Shown here: in pieces, positions 1-8,500 of the stretch
How positions within the stretch are numbered: the first letter of the stretch is position 1
Layout of the letters: the number at the start of each line of letters is the position of its first letter
DNA from: Clostridiaceae bacterium
GTDB lineage: Bacteria; Bacillota; Clostridia; Oscillospirales; Acutalibacteraceae
NCBI GenBank assembly: GCA_016293225.1
Contig: JAEDEQ010000003.1
Location: 1-59,855, forward strand
Direction of reading: 5' to 3'
DNA length: 59,855 nt
The notes under the pieces: model-generated
Databases searched by the model: none
The model's input: only the letters and a program-made list of their open reading frames with translations
Told to the model about the DNA's origin: nothing
Translations under genes and position numbers: made by a program

Positions 1-24
1 CCACCCGAAGGGTGGATTTCGTTG

Positions 25-52
25 AAAAAAGCACGCCGAAGCGTGCTTTTTT
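25..52 (-). terminator. Terminator of tRNA-Val
   Basis: Six-base-pair GCACGC/GCGTGC stem closed by a UUCG tetraloop on the minus strand and flanked by A6 and T6. It begins two bases after the CCA end of the tRNA. The symmetric A/T flanks would also let it act on the plus strand. Confidence 0.85.
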
Positions 53-53
53 C

Positions 54-130
54 TGGTGGGAACAGTGGGGATCGAACCCACGACCTCACGCATGTGAAAC
101 GTGTGCTCTGACCGGCTGAGCTATGTCCCC
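54..130 (-). tRNA. tRNA-Val (anticodon CAC)
   Basis: A complete cloverleaf reads on the minus strand: a 7-bp acceptor stem (GGGGACA/TGTTCCC), D arm GCTC/GAGC, anticodon stem CACGT/GCGTG with loop TTCACAT, a five-base variable loop, T arm GTGGG/CCCAC, and an encoded CCA. Anticodon CAC decodes the valine codon GUG. It has its own promoter and terminator, so it is transcribed alone. Confidence 0.95.
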
Positions 131-139
131 GTGAATGAT

Positions 140-168
140 ATGATAGCACTTTCATCAGGGTTTTTCAA
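140..168 (-). promoter_or_regulatory. Sigma-A promoter of tRNA-Val
   Basis: TTGAAA (163-168) and TATCAT (140-145) on the minus strand are separated by 17 bp. The -10 box lies about 10 bp upstream of the mature tRNA 5' end. Confidence 0.75.
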
Positions 169-206
169 GGGGAAAAGCATATTTTATGCATAACAAAACG
201 GCGAAT

Positions 207-249
207 AAAAAAGTCCACCGGATTCTGTCAAAATCACGGTGGGCTTTTT
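207..249 (-). terminator. Terminator of tRNA-Ala
   Basis: An 8-bp stem (GCCCACCG with CGGTGGAC, one G-U pair) followed by T6 on the minus strand, starting directly at the tRNA CCA end. Confidence 0.8.
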
Positions 250-324
250 GGTGGACCCGAAGAGATTCGAACTCTCGACCTCTCGGATGCGAACCGAACG
301 CTCTCCCAACTGAGCTACGGGCCC
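249..324 (-). tRNA. tRNA-Ala (anticodon CGC)
   Basis: Full cloverleaf with acceptor GGGCCCG/CGGGTCC, anticodon stem TTCGG/CCGAG and loop TTCGCAT, giving anticodon CGC for codon GCG. The third acceptor pair is G3-U70, the alanine identity element, which independently confirms the assignment. CCA is encoded. Confidence 0.95.
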
Positions 325-368
325 ACATTTTGAAGCAGAAATACGCACAAGCGCAAACTACAGATGGC

Positions 369-397
369 ATTATACACCGGACACGCAAAAAAATCAA
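369..397 (-). promoter_or_regulatory. Sigma-A promoter of tRNA-Ala
   Basis: TTGATT (392-397) and a perfect TATAAT (369-374) on the minus strand with a 17-bp spacer, about 45 bp upstream of the mature tRNA. Confidence 0.8.
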
Positions 398-454
398 GAG
401 CAAACCACAAAAAAATCAGCCGGCCTGTTGGAAAATCAGCCGGCTGATTTTTTT

Positions 455-1711
455 TCAGATAATTACGCGCTGCGCTTCCTCGCGTTCTTTTCGGAGGATG
501 GCGCCGCTTTCAAGCGGCTCTTCGCAGGAAAAGGAAAACTTCATCATCGGGTGGTTCGTTGCTTCAATCGGCTCGTTGTCGGCGTTTCTCAGGTCTTTTG
601 CGGTGAGTCTGAACGGTGCTCGGCTGCTTTCAAGCACTTCAAGCTCGTCACCCTCAAAAAAGCGGTTGCGCTGGGTACAAAAAGCAACGCCGTTCTCCCA
701 TTTTTCAACAACAGCCATAACGTCCCATTCGCGGTTGTAGCCGCCCTTGAGCGCTATTGAAGCGTCGCTTTGCGGATCGGCGAAGTAGAACCCCGTGCAG
801 TAATCGCGGTAGCTGATTTTGCGCATTTCGTCAATGAGCCATTGCTCTGGTCTGTAATCATCGCGCGGATTTTCAAAATAGGCGTCTATTGCGCGGCGGT
901 AAGCGTTCGTCACAACGGAAACGTAGTATTCGGACTTTGCTCTGCCCTCAATCTTAAAGCTCGTTATCCCTGCCCGGACAAGCTCCGGAATGTGCTCAAT
1001 AAGGCACATATCCTTTGAATTGAGAATGAAGGTTCCGCCGTCCGCGTCTTCAACGGGAAAGTACAGTCCCGGGCGCTTTTCTTCAACAAGGCTGTATTTC
1101 CAGCGGCAGGGCTGGGCGCAGTCGCCGCGGTTTGAGTCGCGGCCTGTAAGGTAGTTTGAAAGCAAACAGCGGCCGGAAAACGAAACACACATTGCTCCGT
1201 GAACAAAGCACTCAATATCCATGTCCTCGGGAATGTTCCGCCTTATCTCTGCAATTTCTTCAAGCGAAAGCTCGCGCGCGGTAACAATTCTTTTTGCACC
1301 GAGGGCGTAAAAGGCGTTGGCCGCGGCGTAATTAACAATGCCGGCCTGGGTTGAAACATGAAGCTCAACCTCCGGCGCGTATTTTTTTGCATATTCCATT
1401 ACGCCGAGGTCGGAGACGATGAACGCGTCAACGCCGCTTTCCTGAGCCTTTTCAAGGAAGGACGGCAGGAGGGAAAGCTCGCTGTTCCTCGGCAGGGTGT
1501 TGACGGTCTGGTACACCCGGACGCCTCTTTCGTGGCAGTAGTCGCAGGCTCTTTTAAGCTGCTCTTCGCCGAAATTCTCCGGCGCTGTCCTCATACCAAA
1601 AACAGAGCCGCCTAAATAGACGGCGTCTGCTTTGTATTTTACTGCGGCTTTGAGCCTATCCATATCGCCCGCAGGGGCAAGAAGCTCGGGTTTTTTAAGT
1701 TCTCCGGTCAT
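455..1711 (-). CDS. U32-family protein, TrhP/YrrO-like tRNA hydroxylation factor
   Basis: About 418 residues. The start LLAPAGDMDRLKAAVKYKADAVYLGG is the U32 beta-barrel signature, and the block CFVHGAMCVSFSGRCLL followed by DCAQPCRW carries the cysteines of the YegQ/TrhP family. That family acts with an Fe-S cluster in forming 5-hydroxyuridine at tRNA position 34; annotation as a collagenase-like peptidase is historical. The open frame runs further upstream, but inside mltG. I chose the ATG at 1711, four bases past the mltG stop, because CGGA lies 8 bases upstream; an ATG at 1729 is the alternative. It is the last gene of the minus-strand run, and a U32 gene also lies just downstream of mltG in Bacillus (the yrrL to yrrO region). 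Confidence 0.85.
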   Translation of the reverse strand: MTGELKKPELLAPAGDMDRLKAAVKYKADAVYLGGSVFGMRTAPENFGEEQLKRACDYCHERGVRVYQTVNTLPRNSELSLLPSFLEKAQESGVDAFIVSDLGVMEYAKKYAPEVELHVSTQAGIVNYAAANAFYALGAKRIVTARELSLEEIAEIRRNIPEDMDIECFVHGAMCVSFSGRCLLSNYLTGRDSNRGDCAQPCRWKYSLVEEKRPGLYFPVEDADGGTFILNSKDMCLIEHIPELVRAGITSFKIEGRAKSEYYVSVVTNAYRRAIDAYFENPRDDYRPEQWLIDEMRKISYRDYCTGFYFADPQSDASIALKGGYNREWDVMAVVEKWENGVAFCTQRNRFFEGDELEVLESSRAPFRLTAKDLRNADNEPIEATNHPMMKFSFSCEEPLESGAILRKEREEAQRVII

Positions 1712-1715
1712 TTTA

Positions 1716-3200
1716 TCAATCCGATTCATAAAAGATTTTTTCCGTGTTCTTCTGGTGCTCGGCAGCGGTTTCGGCAAGATAGATGTTGCCCTTCGCGTCG
1801 TGGCAGAAGAAGTGATAGTTTGTATCGCTCGGATTGAGCGCGGCTTCAATCGCGTCAATTCCCGGGTTGCAGATGGCTCCCGGAGGAAGGCCCTCAATGC
1901 TGTAGGTGTTATAGGAATCAAGATAGATTGAGTAATAGAAATCGCTGAATACATTGTATTTGTTTACTGCGGTGATGTATTCCTTGGTAGAATTCATCTG
2001 CAGCTGCGGATAGGTTGCCGAATCGTTGAGACGGTTGTGAAGAACCGAGGAAATGACCTGCATCTGCGATTTGTCCTTTGCCTCGCGCTGAATGATTGAG
2101 GCAAGAATAATAATCTGATCCTGCGTCATGCCGAGCGACTTGGCTTTTGAATTAAACTCCTTTGTCCATTTCTTGGTGAAGTTTGAGAAGAGCTTTTTAA
2201 GCACGGAGTTCGCATTTTCGCCGATATAGAAGTCATAGGTATCCGGGAAGATGTAGCCCTCGGCTTTAAGGTAGCGTCCGGAGTTTGCCGGAATATTCTT
2301 ATAGAAGCTGAACTGCTGACCTGCGATATCGAGATTCGCATAAAGCTTTTCAGCGGTGCAGACGTTGTATTTTTCAATTTTTTCAAAGACCTGCGCAATC
2401 GTCCAGCCCTCCGGGAAGGTGAGCCTTACCGTATCCTTTGAAACAGAGTTTGAAACCTTGATTGTTTCAAGCATAACCTCAATGCCGCTGTCCGGCTCAA
2501 GGTAATAGACGCCGGGGTTATATTCAATTTTGACTTCCTTTTTCTGCTTTGAGCTGTAAGCCTTGTCATAGTGCCTGAACTTGCAGAAAAGCTTGGTGAT
2601 AAACCTTTGGCGAACAAGTCCGTTGTCGCAGAGAATGTCATAAACATCGTCAAAATCCGAGCCCTCGGGAATAACTACGGAGACGGTTTTTGCGCTGTCG
2701 CTTTTTTTGAGCACAAGAATATCGTTAATCGTTGCAAGGGCAAGGGAGGAGGCTGCGGCGGTTATAATTGCAACGATAACCGCGCAGATGCAGAAAATCA
2801 TAAAACCGCGCGTGCGTTTTAATTTTTTGCGCTCCTTCATTTTTGCTTTCTGCTCCGGAGTGAGCACGCGCTCGGGCTCGCTTCTTTTTTTTTGTGCGGT
2901 CTTGCGGCGGTCTGAGTCGGCTTTTTTCTTTCGCGCCGCAGCTTTTGCAGAGGGGGCTTTTGCGCCGGCCGGCCTTTGGGCTGAGGGTTTTTTCCGGGGA
3001 ATGTTAACCTCAAAATTTTCACGAGCGTTCCTTTGCGCCGCGTCGTATGCGCCGGTTCTTTTCGGCGGAACATATTCGTCCGGAACGTGGTTAAACGCGT
3101 CGATTGAAACTTTGAAATTGTTTGCCCTCGGATTTCCGGGACGGGAACCGTTTTGTCCGTTCTGTCCGTTTCCGGACGGCGGATATGATCTTGAGTCCAT
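1716..3200 (-). CDS. mltG: Endolytic murein transglycosylase MltG (YceG-like)
   Basis: 494 residues. A long basic N-terminal cytoplasmic region (about 130 residues, Lys/Arg/Ala rich) precedes a single membrane segment around 132-155. The outer part carries the YceG core: LASIIQREA with the catalytic Glu, PQLQMNSTKEYI, and a YSIEGLPPGAICNPG block. The enzyme cuts nascent glycan strands at the membrane and sets glycan chain length. The N-terminal tail is longer than in E. coli, as is usual in Firmicutes. The start has a strong SD, AAGGAGG 5 bases upstream, and this SD overlaps the stop of the cyclo-ligase gene, so the genes are probably translationally coupled. Confidence 0.95.
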   Translation of the reverse strand: MDSRSYPPSGNGQNGQNGSRPGNPRANNFKVSIDAFNHVPDEYVPPKRTGAYDAAQRNARENFEVNIPRKKPSAQRPAGAKAPSAKAAARKKKADSDRRKTAQKKRSEPERVLTPEQKAKMKERKKLKRTRGFMIFCICAVIVAIITAAASSLALATINDILVLKKSDSAKTVSVVIPEGSDFDDVYDILCDNGLVRQRFITKLFCKFRHYDKAYSSKQKKEVKIEYNPGVYYLEPDSGIEVMLETIKVSNSVSKDTVRLTFPEGWTIAQVFEKIEKYNVCTAEKLYANLDIAGQQFSFYKNIPANSGRYLKAEGYIFPDTYDFYIGENANSVLKKLFSNFTKKWTKEFNSKAKSLGMTQDQIIILASIIQREAKDKSQMQVISSVLHNRLNDSATYPQLQMNSTKEYITAVNKYNVFSDFYYSIYLDSYNTYSIEGLPPGAICNPGIDAIEAALNPSDTNYHFFCHDAKGNIYLAETAAEHQKNTEKIFYESD

Positions 3201-3210
3201 ATTGTCCTCC

Positions 3211-3792
3211 TTATGTCTGCGCGGCTTTTGAGCCGCTTAATATCTCGTTTTCCGTAATAATGACCGAAACCGGGCGGTCAAAGCCGTCCTGCGGCAGCGT
3301 TTTAAAAAGGCATTTTTCAAAGCACAGCCCGATTGTTTTTCCACGGCAGACGGAAAGGAAACGGTCGTAATATCCCATTCCGTGGCCGAGCCGCGTTCCG
3401 TCCCTGCCGTAAGCAAGCGCAGGAACGATAACAAGCGTTTTTTCATCGGCTTCGGCTTTTTCGGCGTTCGCTTTCGGTTCAAGGATTCCTTTGAATGAAC
3501 CCTTTTCAAGTCCGGCGGCGCTTTCAATGTAATAAAAGCTCATTGCTCCCGGACTTTCACAGCGGGGGAGAGCAACCTTTTTTCCATCGGCAAGGGCTTT
3601 TTCAATGATGAATTCTGTCTGAACCTCTTGGCTGTATGAAAAATAAGCAAAAACCTTTTCGCAGGAAAGATAAACGTCAAGCGAAAAGAGCTTTTCGGCA
3701 ATCTTCCGGCTCAAAGCGTCTTTGTTTCCGACCGAGGAGCGAAGCGCCGCGGCCTTTTTGCGCAGCTTTTGTTTTTCTTTGTTTATCTGCAT
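3211..3792 (-). CDS. 5-formyltetrahydrofolate cyclo-ligase
   Basis: 193 residues, the usual family length. The basic N-terminal segment KQKLRKKAAALR and the C-terminal RLGHGMGYYDRFL nucleotide/folate-binding loop identify the 5-FTHF cyclo-ligase (MTHFS) family, which converts 5-formyl-THF to 5,10-methenyl-THF with ATP. It overlaps the upstream DJ-1 gene by 10 bases and its stop sits in the SD of mltG, so it lies inside one transcription unit. Confidence 0.92.
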   Translation of the reverse strand: MQINKEKQKLRKKAAALRSSVGNKDALSRKIAEKLFSLDVYLSCEKVFAYFSYSQEVQTEFIIEKALADGKKVALPRCESPGAMSFYYIESAAGLEKGSFKGILEPKANAEKAEADEKTLVIVPALAYGRDGTRLGHGMGYYDRFLSVCRGKTIGLCFEKCLFKTLPQDGFDRPVSVIITENEILSGSKAAQT

Positions 3793-4325
3793 TGAATTGA
3801 GGAGCGGATTTCATCGCTTTTTGCTCTTGAAACAAGGGCGGCAACAATTTCAAGACCGAAATCAACGGCAACGCCGGCGCCCTTTGCGGTGATGAAAACG
3901 CCGTCTTTAACAACGGGGTCTTTGCTGATTATTGCGCCCTCAAGCTCCTTTTCAAAGCCGGGGAAAGCGATTGCTTTTTTGCCGGAAAGCAGACCCTTTC
4001 TGCCTAAGATTGACGGAGCGGCGCAGATTGCGCAAACAAGCTTTTGGTGTGAGACCGCAAAGTCAACAGCCGAATGAACGGCCTGCGAAGCGTCAAGGTT
4101 CAGCGTTCCGGGCATACCGCCGGGAAGAATAACGCCGTCAAGCTCGTCCGTCAGGCGCACTTCGCTGTCGGTGAGGTCGCAGATGACGGAAAGTCCGTGG
4201 CTTCCGGTAATCACGCTTTTGCCGATACCTACGGTTTTAACCGTTACGCCGGCGCGCCTGAGCATATCAACGGGAGCAATAGCCTCGGTCTCCTCAAAGC
4301 CGTCGGCCAGGAAACAATATACCAT
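3783..4325 (-). CDS. DJ-1/PfpI family protein
   Basis: 180 residues. It shows the conserved Glu of GFEETEA near residue 15, the LPGGMPG loop, and the nucleophile-elbow cysteine in AICAAPSILG near residue 100, all typical of the DJ-1/ThiJ/YajL group (protein and nucleotide deglycase or chaperone-like roles proposed; the exact substrate cannot be read from sequence). GGAGG lies 8 bases upstream of the ATG. It sits between tmk and the cyclo-ligase in the same minus-strand run. Confidence 0.9.
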   Translation of the reverse strand: MVYCFLADGFEETEAIAPVDMLRRAGVTVKTVGIGKSVITGSHGLSVICDLTDSEVRLTDELDGVILPGGMPGTLNLDASQAVHSAVDFAVSHQKLVCAICAAPSILGRKGLLSGKKAIAFPGFEKELEGAIISKDPVVKDGVFITAKGAGVAVDFGLEIVAALVSRAKSDEIRSSIQCR

Positions 4326-4366
4326 AATGTTTACCTCCGAAAGTGAAAGTATTAATCAGTGATAAT

Positions 4367-5029
4367 TTAAATATATTTGCAGGCTGTTTCAAAAACAAGC
4401 ATTGAAATTTCCTCAACGCTTTTCGGTCTGCCGTCTTCGGCGCAGACGATTCTTTCCCAGCCGAGCTTGTCGCAGGCATAGTTTGCGGCAAAGCGGCAGT
4501 GATGAAGATAGTCAACGTCAAGCTCGTGGATATCCTTTTTGCTCTCGTCGTTTTCATACCGCTTTTCAAGAAGCTTCTGCGAAACCTCCACGGGCATATC
4601 GAGGAAAACAACGCAGTCGGGAGCCGGAATGCCTAGCTTGCGGTATTCAAAATCAAACAGCCAGTCAAGGAACGGATCCCATTCTGCCTCAGGCAGCTTT
4701 GTCATCTGGTGGCAGGCGTTCGAGGTGGTGTATCGGTTTGCAACAATAATTTTTCCGCCGTCATATTCATTGCCCCAGAATTTTTTAAAGCTTGCATAGC
4801 GGTCAACGGCAAAAAAGGTTGAGGCGGCGTAGGCGTTGACGTCGCCCGGGTGACGTCCCATTTCGCCCCTGAGATACATTCTGACAAGAGCGCTCGAGTC
4901 GTCGGAATAATTCGGCAGGTCAATGGCAAAAGCGTCCCTGCCGTTTTTTTTGAGGTTTTCAAGCAGGAGAGTCGCCTGGGTGCCCTTTCCGCTTCCGTCA
5001 AGACCCTCGATAACAATCATTTTGCCCAT
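4367..5029 (-). CDS. tmk: Thymidylate kinase
   Basis: 220 residues. P-loop GLDGSGKGTQ at 9-18, a NRYTTSN element in place of the usual DRY-x-x-S, and a C-terminal LID region (KRYENDESKKDIHE) match dTMP kinases. The enzyme phosphorylates dTMP to dTDP. The start codon lies 15 bases past the cupin stop without an obvious SD, suggesting coupling to that gene. Its product is linked metabolically to the ThyX encoded 4 kb away on the other strand. Confidence 0.92.
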   Translation of the reverse strand: MGKMIVIEGLDGSGKGTQATLLLENLKKNGRDAFAIDLPNYSDDSSALVRMYLRGEMGRHPGDVNAYAASTFFAVDRYASFKKFWGNEYDGGKIIVANRYTTSNACHQMTKLPEAEWDPFLDWLFDFEYRKLGIPAPDCVVFLDMPVEVSQKLLEKRYENDESKKDIHELDVDYLHHCRFAANYACDKLGWERIVCAEDGRPKSVEEISMLVFETACKYI

Positions 5030-5044
5030 TATAACACAGCTTTA

Positions 5045-5395
5045 TCAGTAAGTGAGGATAACGGCGAAAACGGTGAGATTTTCGTTTTCGGTACGGTTTG
5101 CAATGGAGTGCTTCTGTCCGCCGAGGCAGACGCAGCTGTCGCCCTTATGAAGAATTTCGGTTTTTCCGTTGTCGTCATAGGTTGCCGTGCCCTCAATGAT
5201 ATAGAAAACCTCCTCCTCGTTTTCGTGAACATGGGCGCCGATGGAGCAGCCCGGCTCAAGGAGAATGGTTCCTATAAGTCTTGCGCTTCCCTTGTATTCG
5301 CCTTTATCGAGAATTTCGGTAACAACGGCCTGTCCGTCGCCGCCGCGCATATTGACTTTAACGTTTGCGGTCATATTTTCAGCTCTTTTAATCAT
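5045..5395 (-). CDS. Single-domain cupin protein
   Basis: 116 residues forming one double-stranded beta-helix domain. The two cupin motifs are visible: G-x-H-x-H in GAHVHENEEEVFYIIEG and the second histidine in GGQKHSIAN, giving a likely three-His/one-Glu metal site. Small cupins of this type are sugar isomerase-like or sensory; no substrate can be assigned. It is the first gene of the cupin-tmk-DJ-1-cyclo-ligase-mltG-U32 run and has a near-perfect promoter with a palindromic spacer. Confidence 0.85.
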   Translation of the reverse strand: MIKRAENMTANVKVNMRGGDGQAVVTEILDKGEYKGSARLIGTILLEPGCSIGAHVHENEEEVFYIIEGTATYDDNGKTEILHKGDSCVCLGGQKHSIANRTENENLTVFAVILTY

Positions 5396-5427
5396 TGCAA
5401 AACCCCCATATTGATTAAGTTCATAGT

Positions 5428-5456
5428 ATTATAGCAACATTGCGCGCAATTATCAA
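5428..5456 (-). promoter_or_regulatory. Promoter of the cupin-tmk-mltG run, with palindromic spacer
   Basis: TTGATA (5451-5456) and TATAAT (5428-5433) on the minus strand, 17 bp apart. The spacer contains the perfect 12-bp palindrome ATTGCGCGCAAT (5439-5450), well placed to be a repressor operator. Confidence 0.75.
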
Positions 5457-5525
5457 GAACAAATTTGTAAAAATTGGAGAAACGGCAAATAACTTTAAAA
5501 TTCCGCAAAATGTCGTCTTTTTTGA

Positions 5526-5554
5526 TTGACAGAATTTTCCATATGTGCTACACT
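5526..5554 (+). promoter_or_regulatory. Promoter of the first Cys-x-x-Cys repeat protein
   Basis: TTGACA (5526-5531) and TACACT (5549-5554) with a 17-bp spacer, about 30 bp upstream of the start codon. The SD GAGGAGG lies at 5566-5572. Confidence 0.75.
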
Positions 5555-5584
5555 GATAAAAAACAGAGGAGGTTTTTGAAAAAC

Positions 5585-8500
5585 ATGGACAATCAGAAGC
5601 ATTCAAACTTTAAGCGAGTCATCGCCTGCCTGATGGCAGTGCTGATGATCTTCACCGCCGCACCGCTTTCAGCTTTTGCGGCTGATGAACATACGCATGA
5701 GTACGAAGCACAGGGAAAGGTCACCGTTACTCGTATCGGGGACAAGTATGTTGTTGGAGACGAAACGTATAAGTGCGCTTTGTGCTCAGAAACAAAAAAG
5801 GAAAAGGTATATCTTACCGATGACTTCAACAAGTTTGCCGATGCGGCAAAGGAAATCACTGGCTCCGGAAAGTATAATGACAACTGCGCCGAGTTTGTTG
5901 CTGTTAAGAGTGCATACGAGGCATTGATCGGTCTTACTGCCGGAACACACTATGCGTCTTTTATCAGCAGAAGGGTAACAGCAGTTTATGATGCAGTTGA
6001 GGCATTTATTGATGAATACAAAAAAAATGCCGATGAAATGACACGCAGCTTTACCGTAAAATTCGTTTACTACACCGAAGACCATCAGGAAAAGGCTGTT
6101 GTAAGAGAAAGAGTTGTTTATGGTGACAGCGCAATCGCTCCTGCAACCACAGAGCTTTCCTCAACCTTCTATTGGGACGGCGGAAAGCACTATGAGTTTA
6201 ACGGAAAATGGGACAAGGATTTCAGTAAGATTACAAGTGACCTTGTTGTTACTGCGCAGTATAAGCCCGGTGTTGAACATGATTTCAAGGATTATGCAGA
6301 CAAGGTTGAACCGACTTGCTCAATGGAAGGTTCAGAAAAGGTTGAGAAGTGCCGTACCTGTGGATTTAAAAAAGGCGGAGAACCTATTGCAAAGAAGGAG
6401 CACAACTGGGGTGAATGGGTAGAAAACGCTTTTTTACCTCTTTTTGCAACCAAGAAAACAAAGACTTGCAAGGACTGCCTTGAAAAGTATACGCTTTGTA
6501 TAAAAGAAGATCACAACTTTAAAGATGTTGCTGCTAAAGATGCAACTTGTCTTGAAGATGGCTGGAAAGCATACAAGCAGTGCAAGAATTGCGACTACAA
6601 CACTAAGGAAGTCGTAAAGGCTGTCGGTCATCATACAGTGGTTGTTGACCCTGCAAAGGCTCCAACCTGCTCCACAGAGGGTCTCACGGAGGGTACCCAC
6701 TGCTCTGTTTGCAACTGTACTATTGAAAAGCAGGAAGAGATTGCAAAGATTTCTCATGATTTTTCAAAGGAAATCATGACTGATGATTATCTCAAGGTGC
6801 CTGCGACCTGCACTGAACCGGCTGTATACTGTAAGAGCTGCTCAATGTGTGGAATCGGAAGCCCGGATGATAAGGATACTTTTACGGGTAAAGAACTCGG
6901 TCACAACTTCATAAAGAAAAATGTCGGCATTGCACCTAAAGCTAACAAAGGCGCAACCTGCACAGAGCCGGCAAAGTATTATTATTCTTGTTCTAAGTGT
7001 TCTGAAATTAGTGATGAAACATTCACCGGACAGGCTGCTCTCGGTCATGATTGGGGCGATTGGAAGAATAATGCCGACGGCAAGACAATGACACGCACCT
7101 GCAAGCGCGGCTGTACTGAAACCACCTGCATTAACGGCAAGGACGGAAAGCCGCAGCATAACTTTGAAGTGATCAATGCAAAGGCTGCAACCTGCACGAC
7201 TGACGGCAACAGCAAGTATAGAGTATGCAAAAACTGTGGCTTGAAAGAGGGATATGTCCTTTATCCTGCCGGACACAAGTATGGTGCAAAGGAAACCGCT
7301 GTTACGGAGCTTCCGACCTGCCTTTCAGGCGGAAATAAGGAAGAGGTTTCATACTGCATTCGTGAGGGATGCAAGGCTGTTGATGAAAAGACGAACATTC
7401 CTGTTCCTGCTCTCGGTCATAAGTACGGAAACTTCACCGATGACCAGAACGCAAAAACTCATACAAAGGTCTGCCAGAACAGCGGCTGCACCGCTTCTGT
7501 TGAGGGTAACACCGTAACAGAAGCACACAATCTTCAAAAGGTTGAAGAAGTAAAGGCAACCTGCCTTGTTGACGGAACAGAAGCCGGAGAAAAGTGCGAG
7601 CTTTGCTCATATAACACCGCAAAGGTTATTAAAGCTCCGGGCAAGCACACAGAAGAAGAAATTCCGGAAGTCCCTGCAACCTGCGGAAAAACCGGCCTTT
7701 CTGCCGGTAAGAAATGCTCTGTTTGCGGCGAGATTCTTGTTCCTCAGGAAGAAACTCCGATGAAGACCGAACACACTCCGGTTGAAATTCCGGCTGTTGC
7801 GGCAACCTGCACCGAAAACGGAAGCACCGCAGGCAAGAAGTGCTCCGTTTGCGGAAAGGTTCTTGAGGAACCCACCGTTATCGAAGCGCTCGGTCACGAT
7901 TATGAAGTCGTAACTCCGGCAAAGGAGGCAACCTGCACCGAGGACGGCTGCACCGAAAGCAAAAAGTGCAAGATCTGCGGCGATGAAGTCAAAGCAGAGG
8001 TCATTCCCAATAAGGGCGGTCACAAGGAAGTTGCAATCCCCGACATTGCAGGCGACTGCACAACCGATAAATCAGTCGGCGGAAAGAAATGCTCCGTCTG
8101 CGGCGCAATTATTGAAGATCCTGAGATAACTCAGGCCCCCGGTCACGTCTATGAAGTGTTTATCCCCGCAAAGAAAGCAACCCTCAGCGAGAACGGAGCC
8201 ACCGAAAGCATGAAGTGCGCAGTCTGCGGCGATGAAGTTCCGGGCGAAGTTATTGCAAAAATTGATTCGGTAGCCCTCACCGTTTCAAAGGTCAATTACA
8301 ACGGCAAGGCCTGTACTCCCGGCGTTATCGTTAAGGACGCGGACGGAAAGACTCTTACCAAGGGTGTTGATTTCACCGTCGGATATAAAAACAACATTAA
8401 CCCCGGAAAAGCCCTTGTTACCGTCAGCTTTATCGGCGACTATGACGGCACCGTTGCGCGCAACTTTGTAATCAATTATTCTTACACCGCAAGAACCGCA

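Noticed and set aside
1..15. CCACCC-GAA-GGGTGG hairpin at the window edge
   Set aside because: No clear T-tract follows in either direction within the window and the neighbouring sequence is missing, so it could not be assigned.
1712..1954. Upstream extension of the U32 protein
   Set aside because: The extra 81 codons overlap mltG in another frame and do not look like the family; the start was placed at 1711.
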